NCBI RefSeq assembly: GCF_014041935.1
Contig: NZ_CP059491.1
Span: 310,001-374,000, forward strand
Source of the DNA: Gordonia jinghuaiqii
Lineage (GTDB): Bacteria; Actinomycetota; Actinomycetes; Mycobacteriales; Mycobacteriaceae
DNA length: 64,000 nucleotides
Direction of reading: 5' to 3'
Shown here one piece after another: positions 1-8,763 of the stretch (the stretch's first letter is position 1; the number at the start of each line of letters is the position of its first letter). The notes under the pieces were generated by a model. The model was not told where the DNA came from. It searched no databases and worked only from the letters and a program-made list of their open reading frames with translations. A program made the position numbers and the translations under genes.

Positions 1-1467
1 GTCGCACACCAGCATTCCTGCCGCACAGAAGATCGACGAGTCGCGCGGCGTGATGAGCACCGGGATCTCGAGCTCATGTGCGATGGCCGCGGCGTGCACA
101 GGTCCGGCTCCACCGGCGACGACGATGGGAAAGTCGCGGGGATCGAGCCCACGGCGAACCGTGATGTCGCGGACGCCGGTCGCCATCGATACGTTGACGA
201 TCTCGTAGACGCCGGCGGCCGCCTCGAGCACCGACAGGCCCAGGGGCTCGGCGACGTCACGGCGGATGGCGTCTTCGGATGCCTTGCGGTCCAGCGACAT
301 CTGCCCGTTGAGGAAGCTCTCCGGGTCGAGGTAGCCGAGCACCACGTCGGCGTCGGTGGTGGTCGCACGCGTGCCGCCGCGTCCGTAGCAGGCCGGACCC
401 GGTGCAGCCCCGGCACTCTGCGGTCCGACGCTGAGGAGTCCGCCTTCGTCCACCGAGGCGATGGAACCGCCGCCCGCGCCGATCGTGTGGATGTCCACGG
501 CGGGCAACGCGATCGACCAGCGGTCGATCTCACCGTCGGTCATGATCAGCGGCTTGCCGCCCTTGACGACCGCGGCGTCGAAGCTGGTGCCGCCCATGTC
601 GACGGTGATGCATGAGTCCCAGCCGTGCTCGTCGACGACGAGCAAACCCGAGGTGGGTCCGGACGCGGGGCCGGACAGCAACGAGAGTGCTGCGCGCTTG
701 GCGAGCTCGTCCGGGGTCGCGACGCCGCCGTTGGACTGCATCATGAGCAGGATGCCGCCGAACTCCACCGTGTCCAGGATGCCGGTCAGGGTCGACAGGT
801 AACGGCTGATGATCGGTCCCGCATACGAATTCAGGACCGCGGCACTGGACCGCTCGTAGTAGCGTGCCTGTCCCAGCAGCTCGGCCGACTCGGTGATGTA
901 GATGTCGCCGAGCTCCTCGCGAAGCAGCTCCGCGGCTCGCTGCTCGTGACCGGGATTCGCATGGGAGTGCATGAACGACACGGCGATCGACTCGACGCCG
1001 GCGTCACGCAGGGTCGCGGCGGCCGAGCGGACGTCCTCCTCGGAGAGCGCGGTGACCTCTTTGCCCTGGTAGTCGATGCGTCCGGCAACCGGGAGACGAA
1101 GAGCGCGTGGGGTGATCGGTTCCGGTTGTGCGAGTCGATTGTCGTAGGGCTCCTCGCGGGTGCCGTGACGCATCGGCAGCACGTCGCGAAAGCCCTCGGT
1201 CACCAGCATCGCGGTCTTGGGGCCGCGCCGGGTGAGCAGAGCGTTGGTCGTGACGGTGGTGCCGTGCACGATCAGGCCGATGCGGGCGACGAACTCCTGG
1301 AGGGGGAGCCCTTCGATCTCGGCGAGTTCGGTGAGGCCGTTGAGCACTGCCTGGGGCGGATCGGAGGGGACCGAGCTGGTCTTGTGGATACGGCGACGGC
1401 CGTCGGGATAGATGAGGAGGAAGTCGGTGAAGGTGCCGCCGACGTCGATTCCGATACGAATACTCAC
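1..1467 (-). CDS. hyuA: Hydantoinase/oxoprolinase subunit A (HyuA), partial
   Basis: ATP-dependent subunit of the hydantoinase/5-oxoprolinase/acetone-carboxylase superfamily. It works with HyuB, encoded just upstream, on cyclic imides or as part of a ketone carboxylase. The GTG start at 1467 opens directly into the N-terminal nucleotide-binding signature IGIDVGGTFTDF. Further in the frame are VHGTTVTTNALLTRRG, DMGGTSFDAAVV and AGGAGPVHA, all typical of HyuA. The frame stays open to the left edge, giving 489 codons of a family usually near 680-700 residues, so the C-terminus lies outside the window. It starts 85 bases after the hyuB stop and is probably co-transcribed with it. The substrate cannot be told from sequence alone: hydantoin, 5-oxoproline and acetone/acetophenone carboxylases share this architecture. 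Confidence 0.9.
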   Translation of the reverse strand, partial: MSIRIGIDVGGTFTDFLLIYPDGRRRIHKTSSVPSDPPQAVLNGLTELAEIEGLPLQEFVARIGLIVHGTTVTTNALLTRRGPKTAMLVTEGFRDVLPMRHGTREEPYDNRLAQPEPITPRALRLPVAGRIDYQGKEVTALSEEDVRSAAATLRDAGVESIAVSFMHSHANPGHEQRAAELLREELGDIYITESAELLGQARYYERSSAAVLNSYAGPIISRYLSTLTGILDTVEFGGILLMMQSNGGVATPDELAKRAALSLLSGPASGPTSGLLVVDEHGWDSCITVDMGGTSFDAAVVKGGKPLIMTDGEIDRWSIALPAVDIHTIGAGGGSIASVDEGGLLSVGPQSAGAAPGPACYGRGGTRATTTDADVVLGYLDPESFLNGQMSLDRKASEDAIRRDVAEPLGLSVLEAAAGVYEIVNVSMATGVRDITVRRGLDPRDFPIVVAGGAGPVHAAAIAHELEIPVLITPRDSSIFCAAGMLVCD

Positions 1468-1552
1468 AGTTTCCTGCCTGGTGTGGACGGGGCACGGCGC
1501 TCGCGGCGAGACGTGCCGGGGATGAGGAAGTGGGGTACGGGTTTTGCGACGT

Positions 1553-3328
1553 TCAAGCGCGCAGCGACGCTGTCAGCTCCTGATCGATCTCGCCGTCGGT
1601 GGAGATCGCCACGCCGTAATCCTCGCGAGCGCTGTCGGTGGACAGAAGACCCGCGATGACCTCGCTGCGGACCTTCTCCGCCGGCCGCTTCTTCGGGTCG
1701 CCATAACCCGCCCCGCCACCGGCGTTGGAGACGATGCGCGTCCCGGGGACGAGGTCGACGATTTCCTTGGAACCCCAGTTCTTGACGGTGCCGTCGGGGT
1801 ACTCGATGACCAGTTCGTTCAGGCCGGAGTCGTGACCGCCGAACAGGCCGCGTGCCGGGAAGGCGCCCTCGGCGGCCATGTTGTCGGCCAGGGTGACGCC
1901 GATCTGACCCTCACCGTAGGTCCGCCAGGCCGACCGCGTGCCGAGACCGCCGCGGAACTCGCCGGCACCGGCCGAATCCGGCAGGTACTCATGGTATTCG
2001 AGGAAATGGGGGGTGGTCAGTTCGAGCATCTCGGGGTCCGGGGCGCGCATCTGACCTGCGGTACCGGTGAATCCCAGCGCATCCCAACCGTCTTGGCCCT
2101 GAACACCGCCGGGCCCGGTTCGCTGGAACACGGTGAAGGTACCGAAGGGCTCGCCCGTGCGCGGGTCGACGCCGTTGGTCGCCGTGCACATGTACTTGTT
2201 CCAGCCGGCGGTGACGCGGTCGGGCAGGATGTCGGCGAGAGCGAGCATGATGGCCTCGACGATCTCGTCGGACAGTTGGTTGCCGTAGATCGTGGCGGCG
2301 GGGAAGTGGGGGTCGATGATCGAACCCTTGCGGAACTTCGTCACGATCGGCTCGAAAAGTCCCTGGTTGGTGGGGATTCGGATACCGCCGGACGCCATCA
2401 GCATCAGGAACGCGATGCGTACCGCACCCTTGGCGGCGGCGGCCGGCATGTTGGTGATGCCGGGCGCCTGGTCGTCGCTGCCAGAGAAGTCGAACACGAT
2501 CTGTTCGCCTGCGATCTCGATGTCGACGGCGATCTTGTACTTCTTGGTGTTGTCGACGCCGTCAGAGGTCATGAAGCTCTCGCCGTGGTAGTGGCCGTCC
2601 GGCCAGCGACCCACCTCGGCCTCGACCTGCCGACGGGAGCTGTCGAGGATGTAGGCCCAGTGTGATTCGTAGTCGGCGAGACCGTAGCGCGTCATGACCT
2701 CGACGAGGCGGCGGCCGCCGACGGTGCAGCAGCCGATCATCGCGCGGATGTCTTCCATGACGAACTCGAAGCGGATGTTCGCGGACAGGAGATCCCAGAC
2801 GTCCTTGCGCAGCACGCCGGCATCGACGACCTTCAGCGGCGGGATGCGTAGGGCCTCCTGCCAGATGTCGCGGGCGTTGGGGTTGTATCCGCCTGCCGTC
2901 ATGCCGCCGATGTCGGCGAGGTGGCCCTTGGCCGCGGTCCAGCCGATGAGCTGACCCTCGGAGAAGACCGGCATGTAGATTCCGGTGTCGGCGTTCTGGT
3001 TTCCGCCGTGGTAGACGTCGTTGTGGATGATGACGTCGCCCTCGTGGATGTCATCGCCGAAGTACTCGATGATGTACTCGAGTGAGGGATGCGCGCCGAA
3101 TGCGATGATGGCGGCGAACTCGGCCTGCGCGAGGGTGTTTCCCTCACGATCGAAGATGACGGTGACCAGGTCGCCGATCTCGTTGAAGATGGGCGAGCGC
3201 GACGAGCGCATCAGCATGGTCGCCATCTCTTTGGTGATCGAGTCGACCCGGCGCTGCAGTACCGAAGCGGTGATCGGGTCCACGTGGGGTTCGGTGTCGG
3301 TGGTCGAAACGTCAGGGTTCGAAACCAT
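1553..3328 (-). CDS. hyuB: Hydantoinase/oxoprolinase subunit B (HyuB)
   Basis: Second subunit of the HyuA/HyuB enzyme, about 591 residues, a normal length for the family. Typical HyuB stretches are FDREGNTLAQAEFAA, the conserved HNDVYHGGNQNADTG metal-site region and the C-terminal AGGGAGYGDP. The frame is open up to 3442, but the ATG at 3328 is preferred. It has GGAG about nine bases upstream, and the conserved core (DPITASVLQRRVDSI) begins about 16 residues later. It is first of the hyuB-hyuA pair. A 268-base gap with an AT-richer patch separates it from the monooxygenase upstream, so it may have its own promoter. Confidence 0.9.
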   Translation of the reverse strand: MVSNPDVSTTDTEPHVDPITASVLQRRVDSITKEMATMLMRSSRSPIFNEIGDLVTVIFDREGNTLAQAEFAAIIAFGAHPSLEYIIEYFGDDIHEGDVIIHNDVYHGGNQNADTGIYMPVFSEGQLIGWTAAKGHLADIGGMTAGGYNPNARDIWQEALRIPPLKVVDAGVLRKDVWDLLSANIRFEFVMEDIRAMIGCCTVGGRRLVEVMTRYGLADYESHWAYILDSSRRQVEAEVGRWPDGHYHGESFMTSDGVDNTKKYKIAVDIEIAGEQIVFDFSGSDDQAPGITNMPAAAAKGAVRIAFLMLMASGGIRIPTNQGLFEPIVTKFRKGSIIDPHFPAATIYGNQLSDEIVEAIMLALADILPDRVTAGWNKYMCTATNGVDPRTGEPFGTFTVFQRTGPGGVQGQDGWDALGFTGTAGQMRAPDPEMLELTTPHFLEYHEYLPDSAGAGEFRGGLGTRSAWRTYGEGQIGVTLADNMAAEGAFPARGLFGGHDSGLNELVIEYPDGTVKNWGSKEIVDLVPGTRIVSNAGGGAGYGDPKKRPAEKVRSEVIAGLLSTDSAREDYGVAISTDGEIDQELTASLRA

Positions 3329-3596
3329 GGGGTCTCCGTATGTTGTCTCGGATAACTCGGGCGGTATGTCGACGGATGGTCGCCGTGGTGTTCCGATGTG
3401 GGCGGCACAATCGGGAAATATGTTCGGACAGAGGGGGTTCACACCTCATTTGCATACTGTCGCCTCCTGCTCGCCGGCGGTGATGCGTGGGCCGGAGGCG
3501 GCGCCTGTGGTTGAGGTAACAGTAGGGCGAGCGGACCCGGGGAACCACCGCCGGGCACAGGATTCTCCTGTGGCGAATCTGGGGCGTCGGGACTGG

Positions 3597-5084
3597 TCAG
3601 TCCGCACGGGGTTGTTCCAGGGACGCGATGCGCCTGGCCAGCTTGCGACTGACTTTGCGGTACGACCACGGACTGACCGGCGCAAGCCACTGCAAGGCCC
3701 TGGTGAACTTGCCGAGGTTGAGTCCCGCTTCGTCGAGGACCTCGTCGATGTTGTGTAGCGAGAACGGCACGACGTTGGTGCCGCGGGCGTGGTGGCCATC
3801 GGTGCGGGCCTCCATCCAGGCAATGCGTTCGGTGGTGGACGCGCGCATCTGGTCTGCCGTCGGAAGTTTGTGTGCACCAGCCAGATACGATCCGGTCCAC
3901 ACCGCGGCCATCTCCGCCGACAGCGGAGAGAAGAACGACGAGTTGTAGCCGGCGAACGTCAGGTTCGGAACGTCGAGCGGCAAGATGTGGCGGTAGAGCA
4001 GGAAGTTGCCGTCGGCGTCGGTGAGTCGTTGCTGGATCGCGTCGTCGAAGAACGGGACTTCCTGACGAAAACCGGTGCCGCAGATGACCACATCGGCACG
4101 GAGGACCGTGCCGTCGGACAACTCGGCGTACGGCTTGGAGTTCTTCTCCAGGAAGCGCGTGATAGTGCGCCGGCGATGTACGGTGATGGACCCGTCTCGT
4201 ACGCCTTCATAGAACCCTTCGCTCGCCAGGCTGACCGAGGCCTTGGCGATGGTATGGAACGGCTTCTCCGGTACCAGACCGAGCTTTTCGAGACCGAGCT
4301 GGCGGGTGACGACGGCGCCGACGGACTCGGTGAGCCCGTGCGCGATGCGGGAGTTGTTGGCGTGCAGTAGTTTCTCGACGCCGGTCAGCTTCTGGTATGG
4401 GAAGAGACCTTCGCCGAATCGGGTGAGTAGGAGGTACTTGTAGTTGAGGATGCCCGCCACCTTTCGCGGGACCTTCCAGAGGAGGTCTCGTGCGATCAGG
4501 TCGGTCGACTCGGCGACCTCGGCGACCGCCGCCGCCACGTCGCAGGACGACTTGCCGTACCCGACCATCAGCACATGCCGTCCGGCAACCTCGTCGAGCG
4601 AACGCAGATCGCTCGTGCTGATCAGCCGACCACCGGCAGCCTCGAGTTCGGCGACACCCTCGTAGTCCGGTATGACCGGTGTCGAGAAGATGCCGTTGGC
4701 CACGACGACGTGATCGAACTGCTCGGTCTCACCGTTTGCGGTGACGAGCCAGCCGTCCTCGTCGGTGGTCGGTGTGACCTTGGTGATCTCGGTGCCCAGG
4801 CGGAGACATCCGCCGAGCCCGAACCGCTCGACATAGGTCTCGAGGTACTCCTGAACCTGTTCGCTCGCGAGCCATTGCGGGTAGCGCCGCGGCATCTTGA
4901 GTTCGGAGAGATGATAGGTCTGCTTGTTGTTCTGGGTGGTTAGGCCCGGGTAGCGGCGGGTGGAACTCCACACGCCGCCGACGTCGGGGGCCTTCTCGAA
5001 CACGGTGATCTCGTGGCCCAGAGAGCCGAGCACCTTGGCGCTGGACAGGCCGGCGAAACCGGCGCCGATGATCGCGATCTTCAT
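3597..5084 (-). CDS. Flavin-containing monooxygenase (FAD/NADPH)
   Basis: A 495-residue two-dinucleotide-fold oxygenase, soluble, probably oxidising a ketone, sulfide or amine. The FAD-binding GxGxxG is at residues 7-12 (GAGFAG). A second NADP-binding motif of GxGxxS type is near residues 175-180 (GYGKSS), and ATG-like CGTGFR follows in the C-terminal half. The stretch before the second fold, where FMO and Baeyer-Villiger enzymes usually show FxGxxxHxxxW/Y, reads LISTSDLRSL here. This is therefore an atypical member and I would not call it a Baeyer-Villiger enzyme. The start codon lies one base after the stop of the SDR upstream, so the two are translationally coupled and probably act on the same substrate. 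Confidence 0.85.
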   Translation of the reverse strand: MKIAIIGAGFAGLSSAKVLGSLGHEITVFEKAPDVGGVWSSTRRYPGLTTQNNKQTYHLSELKMPRRYPQWLASEQVQEYLETYVERFGLGGCLRLGTEITKVTPTTDEDGWLVTANGETEQFDHVVVANGIFSTPVIPDYEGVAELEAAGGRLISTSDLRSLDEVAGRHVLMVGYGKSSCDVAAAVAEVAESTDLIARDLLWKVPRKVAGILNYKYLLLTRFGEGLFPYQKLTGVEKLLHANNSRIAHGLTESVGAVVTRQLGLEKLGLVPEKPFHTIAKASVSLASEGFYEGVRDGSITVHRRRTITRFLEKNSKPYAELSDGTVLRADVVICGTGFRQEVPFFDDAIQQRLTDADGNFLLYRHILPLDVPNLTFAGYNSSFFSPLSAEMAAVWTGSYLAGAHKLPTADQMRASTTERIAWMEARTDGHHARGTNVVPFSLHNIDEVLDEAGLNLGKFTRALQWLAPVSPWSYRKVSRKLARRIASLEQPRAD

Positions 5085-5085
5085 G

Positions 5086-5871
5086 TCACTCCATCAACTG
5101 GGGAATTGCGGGAACGTATGACTCCGGCCCCATGGCCGAGTAGCCACCGTCTGCTGCCCAGTCGGCGCCGGTGACGACCGAGGCATCGTCGGATGCGAGG
5201 AAGACGACGACCTTGCCGATCTCGGCGGGGTCGGCGACACGACGGGTGAGGTGGAACGGCGCCGCGACGCGGTCGGTCTTGGCGCGGTCGCCCTTGGAGA
5301 GCTCGTCCATGACCTTCGACCAGGTCCAGCCGGGGTTGACGCTGTTGACGCGGATGCCGTGCTCCGCGAGGTCCATCGCCATCGAACGCGTGAGCTGGGC
5401 GACGGCCGCCTTGCTGGCCGGATAGGTCCAGCGTCCGGTCTGGGCGACGTTGCCGGAGACGCTGGAGAAGTTGACGACCGCCGCGTGCGGGCTGCGCGCC
5501 AGGTGCTCGAACGCGTGGCGGACGGTCTCGACCATCGAGACGACGTTCACATCGAGCGCGGTGAGCCATTCCGCGCGCGTCGTGTCGAAGCCGTTGTCGA
5601 GGTATATCGCAGCGAGGTTGACCACGATGTCGATGCCGCCGTGGCTGTCGGCGACCGTGGCGATCGTCCGGGCGAGTGACTCGTCGTCGGTGATGTCGGT
5701 TTCGATGAAAGTGATGGTCGCGGCCTGGGCCGCGGCCTTCTCACCGCCTTCGACGTCGATGTCGGCGACCACGACGGCGGCGCCTGCTGCGGCCAGCTCG
5801 GCGACGACGCCGTGACCCAGCAGGGTGGCGCCACCGGTGACAATCGCGGTTCTTCCGGTCAGATCGGGCAA
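5086..5871 (-). CDS. Short-chain dehydrogenase/reductase
   Basis: NAD(P)-dependent oxidoreductase of the classical SDR family, 261 residues. Visible elements are the N-terminal cofactor motif (TGGATLLGHG), NLAA where NNAG is usual, the catalytic Ser in NFSSVSG, and YPASK with the Tyr-x3-Lys pair. The C-terminus carries the usual GADWAADGGY loop. The frame is open to an ATG at 5973, but a TTG at 5871 is better. It sits about six bases after GGAGG and starts exactly at the conserved PDLTGRTAIVTGG. It is first in a pair with the flavin monooxygenase, which begins one base after its stop. An alcohol/ketone interconversion feeding that oxygenase is a reasonable inference. Confidence 0.85.
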   Translation of the reverse strand: MPDLTGRTAIVTGGATLLGHGVVAELAAAGAAVVVADIDVEGGEKAAAQAATITFIETDITDDESLARTIATVADSHGGIDIVVNLAAIYLDNGFDTTRAEWLTALDVNVVSMVETVRHAFEHLARSPHAAVVNFSSVSGNVAQTGRWTYPASKAAVAQLTRSMAMDLAEHGIRVNSVNPGWTWSKVMDELSKGDRAKTDRVAAPFHLTRRVADPAEIGKVVVFLASDDASVVTGADWAADGGYSAMGPESYVPAIPQLME

Positions 5872-6103
5872 GGGGTCCTCCGGTGTGATGGACGTAACGT
5901 TGACTTCGGTGCCGGGAACGCTATTGCCCGACCTCGCGACGCGAAATGCAGAATGCGCGGATTTCGTCCGCAAAGCGCGTGATGATCGGGCAACGCAGCG
6001 CTAACCGGTCTGTGATGCCGTCTCGCTGGTCAGCGGGTTGTCGGCTCCGGGTCACGGGGTGGTGACGGTCGATGTCCGTGTTTGACGTACCCTTGCTGGT
6101 CAG

Positions 6104-6188
6104 GGAAGCGTGGCAGAGCGGCCGAATGCACTCGCCTTGAAAGCGAGCGTGGGTAAAACCACCGGGGGTTCAAATCCCTCCGCTTCCG
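6104..6188 (+). tRNA. tRNA-Ser (anticodon UGA)
   Basis: Acceptor stem GGAAGCG (6104-6110) pairs with CGCTTCC (6181-6187), discriminator G, and CCA is encoded at 6189-6191. The anticodon stem CTCGC/GCGAG flanks loop CTTGAAA with anticodon TGA at 6138-6140. A long variable arm and the T-loop GGTTCAAATCCC are present, as expected for a class II serine tRNA. Confidence 0.97.
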
Positions 6189-6241
6189 CCAGGTTCGTTG
6201 TGTGGCTTCTCGACGAATGCGTACGTGAGGCGTGACACGGC

Positions 6242-7036
6242 ATGCGGCGTCCTAAGATCTTCGCCGTGCAGTACTCGCGTTTCGTGGCCATCGGCGACAG
6301 TCAGACAGAGGGGCTGGGAGACCCGCACCCGGAGTACGAGTTCCGCGGCTGGGCCGATCGTCTCGCGGACCGGATGGCGTTGCTCAACCCGGATCTGCGG
6401 TACGCGAACCTGGCTGTTCGGGGGAAGCGGACGCGGCAGGTCCTCGAGGATCAGCTCGAGCCGGCGCTCGCACTCGAGCCGGACCTCATCGCCGCACCGC
6501 TCGGTATGAACGATGTGATCGGCCGCTCCCGCCTCGACCAGGTCCGCGCCGACCTCGACACGATCTATCGGCAACTCGCGGGTTCAGGTGCCACGGTCAT
6601 CGTGTCGACCTTCCCGAACATCGTTCGCACCATTCCGTTCGCGGCCCGCAAGGAAGCCCGTTTGATGGAGTTGAACGAGATGAATCGCGAGTTCGCCGCG
6701 ATCTACGACTTCCTCCTCGTCGACCTCCATGCCGGGGCGGTGCTGACCGACCCACGGTCATGGTCGTCGGATCGCCTGCATGCCTCGCCGTTCGGACACG
6801 AGCGTTTCGCCGACGCCGCCGCGCACGCCCTCGGTCTGCCCGACAGCACCCCGGACTGGGGCAGCCCGCTGCCACCCGCTCCGACGCCGCATCCGGTGGC
6901 CGTCCTGGTTCGCGAGACGCGCTGGGCGGTGGAGTTCTTCACGCCGTGGCTGATCCGCAAAATCCGCGGGGTGTCGCTCGGCGACGGGCGTGAGCCGAAG
7001 CGGCCGACGCTGACCCCGATCGTGCGCGATGTCTGA
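6242..7036 (+). CDS. SGNH/GDSL-type hydrolase
   Basis: Predicted cytoplasmic esterase or lipase-like hydrolase of the SGNH family, up to 264 residues. Block I is AIGDSQTEG with the nucleophile Ser. An Asn block reads LGMNDV. The C-terminal Asp/His dyad lies in SSDRLHASPFGH. No signal peptide is visible. The start could be the ATG at 6242 or the GTG at 6266; the conserved region begins shortly after both. The stop overlaps the start of the exonuclease III gene by eight bases, so the two are probably co-transcribed. The substrate is unknown. Confidence 0.85.
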   Translation: MRRPKIFAVQYSRFVAIGDSQTEGLGDPHPEYEFRGWADRLADRMALLNPDLRYANLAVRGKRTRQVLEDQLEPALALEPDLIAAPLGMNDVIGRSRLDQVRADLDTIYRQLAGSGATVIVSTFPNIVRTIPFAARKEARLMELNEMNREFAAIYDFLLVDLHAGAVLTDPRSWSSDRLHASPFGHERFADAAAHALGLPDSTPDWGSPLPPAPTPHPVAVLVRETRWAVEFFTPWLIRKIRGVSLGDGREPKRPTLTPIVRDV

Positions 7037-7910
7037 GGTTGCGGGAGCGGGCTTCACCGTTGCGTCGTTCAACGTCAACGGGATTCGGGCCGCACGCCGA
7101 CGCGGATTCGACGACTGGCTCGTGCGACGGTCGCCGGACGTCGTGGGGCTGCAGGAACTGCGCTGCGGTGCCGACCACGTCGGGAACTTCGACGGTTACG
7201 TCGCATCGGTCGACGTCGGCACGATTCCGGGACGAAACGGAGTGGCGGTGCTGACCCGGCACGAGCCGGCCGCGGTACGTACCTGGATGACGCATCCGCC
7301 CAAGGCCCGGGGGCTCTCGGCGTTCGCAGTCGAGGGGCGCTACGTCGAGGTCGACCTGGCCGACCGGCCCCTGACTGTCGCCAACATCTACCTACCCAAA
7401 GGCGGATTGCCGGCCGAGTTGCAGCGACCCGGATCGATGCGGGAGCCGCCCGACGGTGGCGCCAAATACGCACGTAAGCAACGTTTTCTGGCCGGGTTCG
7501 CCAGGGAACTGCAGCGCAACCGGCTCGCCGCGCGCCGGGCGGGCCGGGAGTTCCTGCTGCTCGGCGACCTCAACGTGGCCCACCTCGAACATGACGTCAC
7601 CAATTGGCGCGCGGCCCGCAAGATGGAGGGCTTCCTCCCTGAGGAGCGTGCCTGGTTCGGCGAGATCACCGGCTCGCGCCGGCTGGTGGACGTGGTGCGC
7701 GCACTCCACGGCGACCGTCCCGGACCGCTGACGTGGTGGAGCTGGGCGGGAGAGTCGTTCGTTAAGGATGTCGGCTGGCGTATCGACCACCAGCTCGCCT
7801 CTCCCGGGCTGGCCCGGCTGGCTCGCGAGGTGACGGTCGACAAGGAGCCATCACCGCACGCCCGGCTCTCCGACCACGCAGCGCTCATCGTCGAGTACGT
7901 GGACCGCTGA
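7029..7910 (+). CDS. xthA: Exodeoxyribonuclease III / AP endonuclease
   Basis: DNA-repair nuclease of the exonuclease III/endonuclease-exonuclease-phosphatase family, 293 residues, close to the usual length. It would cut at abasic sites and remove 3' blocking groups. Visible family motifs are ASFNVNGIRAA (metal-site Asn), VGLQELRC (metal-ligand Glu), LLGDLNVAH (catalytic Asp/Asn), WWSWAG, VGWRIDHQL and the C-terminal LSDHAALIV (catalytic Asp-His). It overlaps the SGNH hydrolase gene by eight bases. It is followed by about 850 bases without a convincing gene. Confidence 0.93.
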   Translation: MSEVAGAGFTVASFNVNGIRAARRRGFDDWLVRRSPDVVGLQELRCGADHVGNFDGYVASVDVGTIPGRNGVAVLTRHEPAAVRTWMTHPPKARGLSAFAVEGRYVEVDLADRPLTVANIYLPKGGLPAELQRPGSMREPPDGGAKYARKQRFLAGFARELQRNRLAARRAGREFLLLGDLNVAHLEHDVTNWRAARKMEGFLPEERAWFGEITGSRRLVDVVRALHGDRPGPLTWWSWAGESFVKDVGWRIDHQLASPGLARLAREVTVDKEPSPHARLSDHAALIVEYVDR

Positions 7911-8763
7911 ATCGTCAACGCCGTGTACGATGGCGCGCGCGTTGATGTCCTGGGCCTCCCAGCCCACGTTCCGCAGCCATAGCTGATCCAATTGTGTTGT
8001 GCAACTGCGTATCCGGTATGCCGACCTGAACGCGATCTGTTCATAGCGAGGTCTGGCCGGGTCGCGTGCGACCGAAACCGGAAGTCGAATTCGCCCGGCC
8101 ATGCCGACACGCAATGGCCGGCGCACATGACCGGCAGATCTGCGCGGAGCGCCGAAATGCACAGCGCTGCACTGACTGTCACGAACCGTCGGTCCTCGTT
8201 TCCCTTCCTGATCGGCGGCGCACTCCTCGAGGAGTCCTGCTGCCGGCATTGGCCGGCGACCGTGGTTGAACCGGGGCGGATCCGACCGTGATGCCGGGTT
8301 TATCAATCACGGATGACTGTTTCGTGCGAGGGCGCGGCGTCCGACTGTCGCGATGCCGTCTCTGCATCGTCCTCGATGCGGGGCAGATCCGCCAGGGTAG
8401 AGGAGATCACGATTGAGAAACTCTGTACCGCAGGTTCATTGGTACTTCTTTACCCACCCATGGTTTACCGATCTCGATCGCGGAGTCAGCGCGTGTCTCA
8501 GCACACGATCGTTCTCCTTTGCACACGAATTACCATGCTGTTCAGCAGATTCGGACAAAATGGTCCATGCGCGTAGCCCGAACAAACGAACGTGGAGTGG
8601 GGGTTGCCGAAAGCCTTGTTGACTCATTCGATCTCCAATACGCTCACGGGCACTCGTCAGGAAATTGGGGGGGCCTTCTTCCGGACGGGATCGGTGAGCT
8701 TCGGTCCGTACGGTCGGTGAGCTTTCGTCGGTTTTCTCGAAGCACTGCACTGGGGAGGAAGCG
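7911..8763 (+). promoter_or_regulatory. Long non-coding leader upstream of the exopolysaccharide operon
   Basis: About 850 bases between xthA and the first polysaccharide gene without a credible coding frame: the open stretches are short and show no family motifs. The part from about 8400 to 8660 is visibly richer in A/T than its surroundings and is the likely location of the promoter. An inverted repeat CCGTGAT (8286-8292) / ATCACGG (8306-8312) encloses a 13-base loop. The length of this leader ahead of a 22-kb operon suggests transcriptional control here. No specific regulator can be named from the sequence. Confidence 0.4.

Noticed and set aside
76..1659. Long plus-strand frames opposite hyuA
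   Set aside because: They are Arg/Gly/Val-rich antisense shadows; hyuA on the minus strand carries unmistakable family motifs over the whole span.
5922..5983. Inverted TTGCCCGA / TCGGGCAA upstream of the SDR and monooxygenase genes
   Set aside because: Arms of eight bases are 45 bases apart in GC-rich DNA with no regulator nearby; too weak to call an operator.
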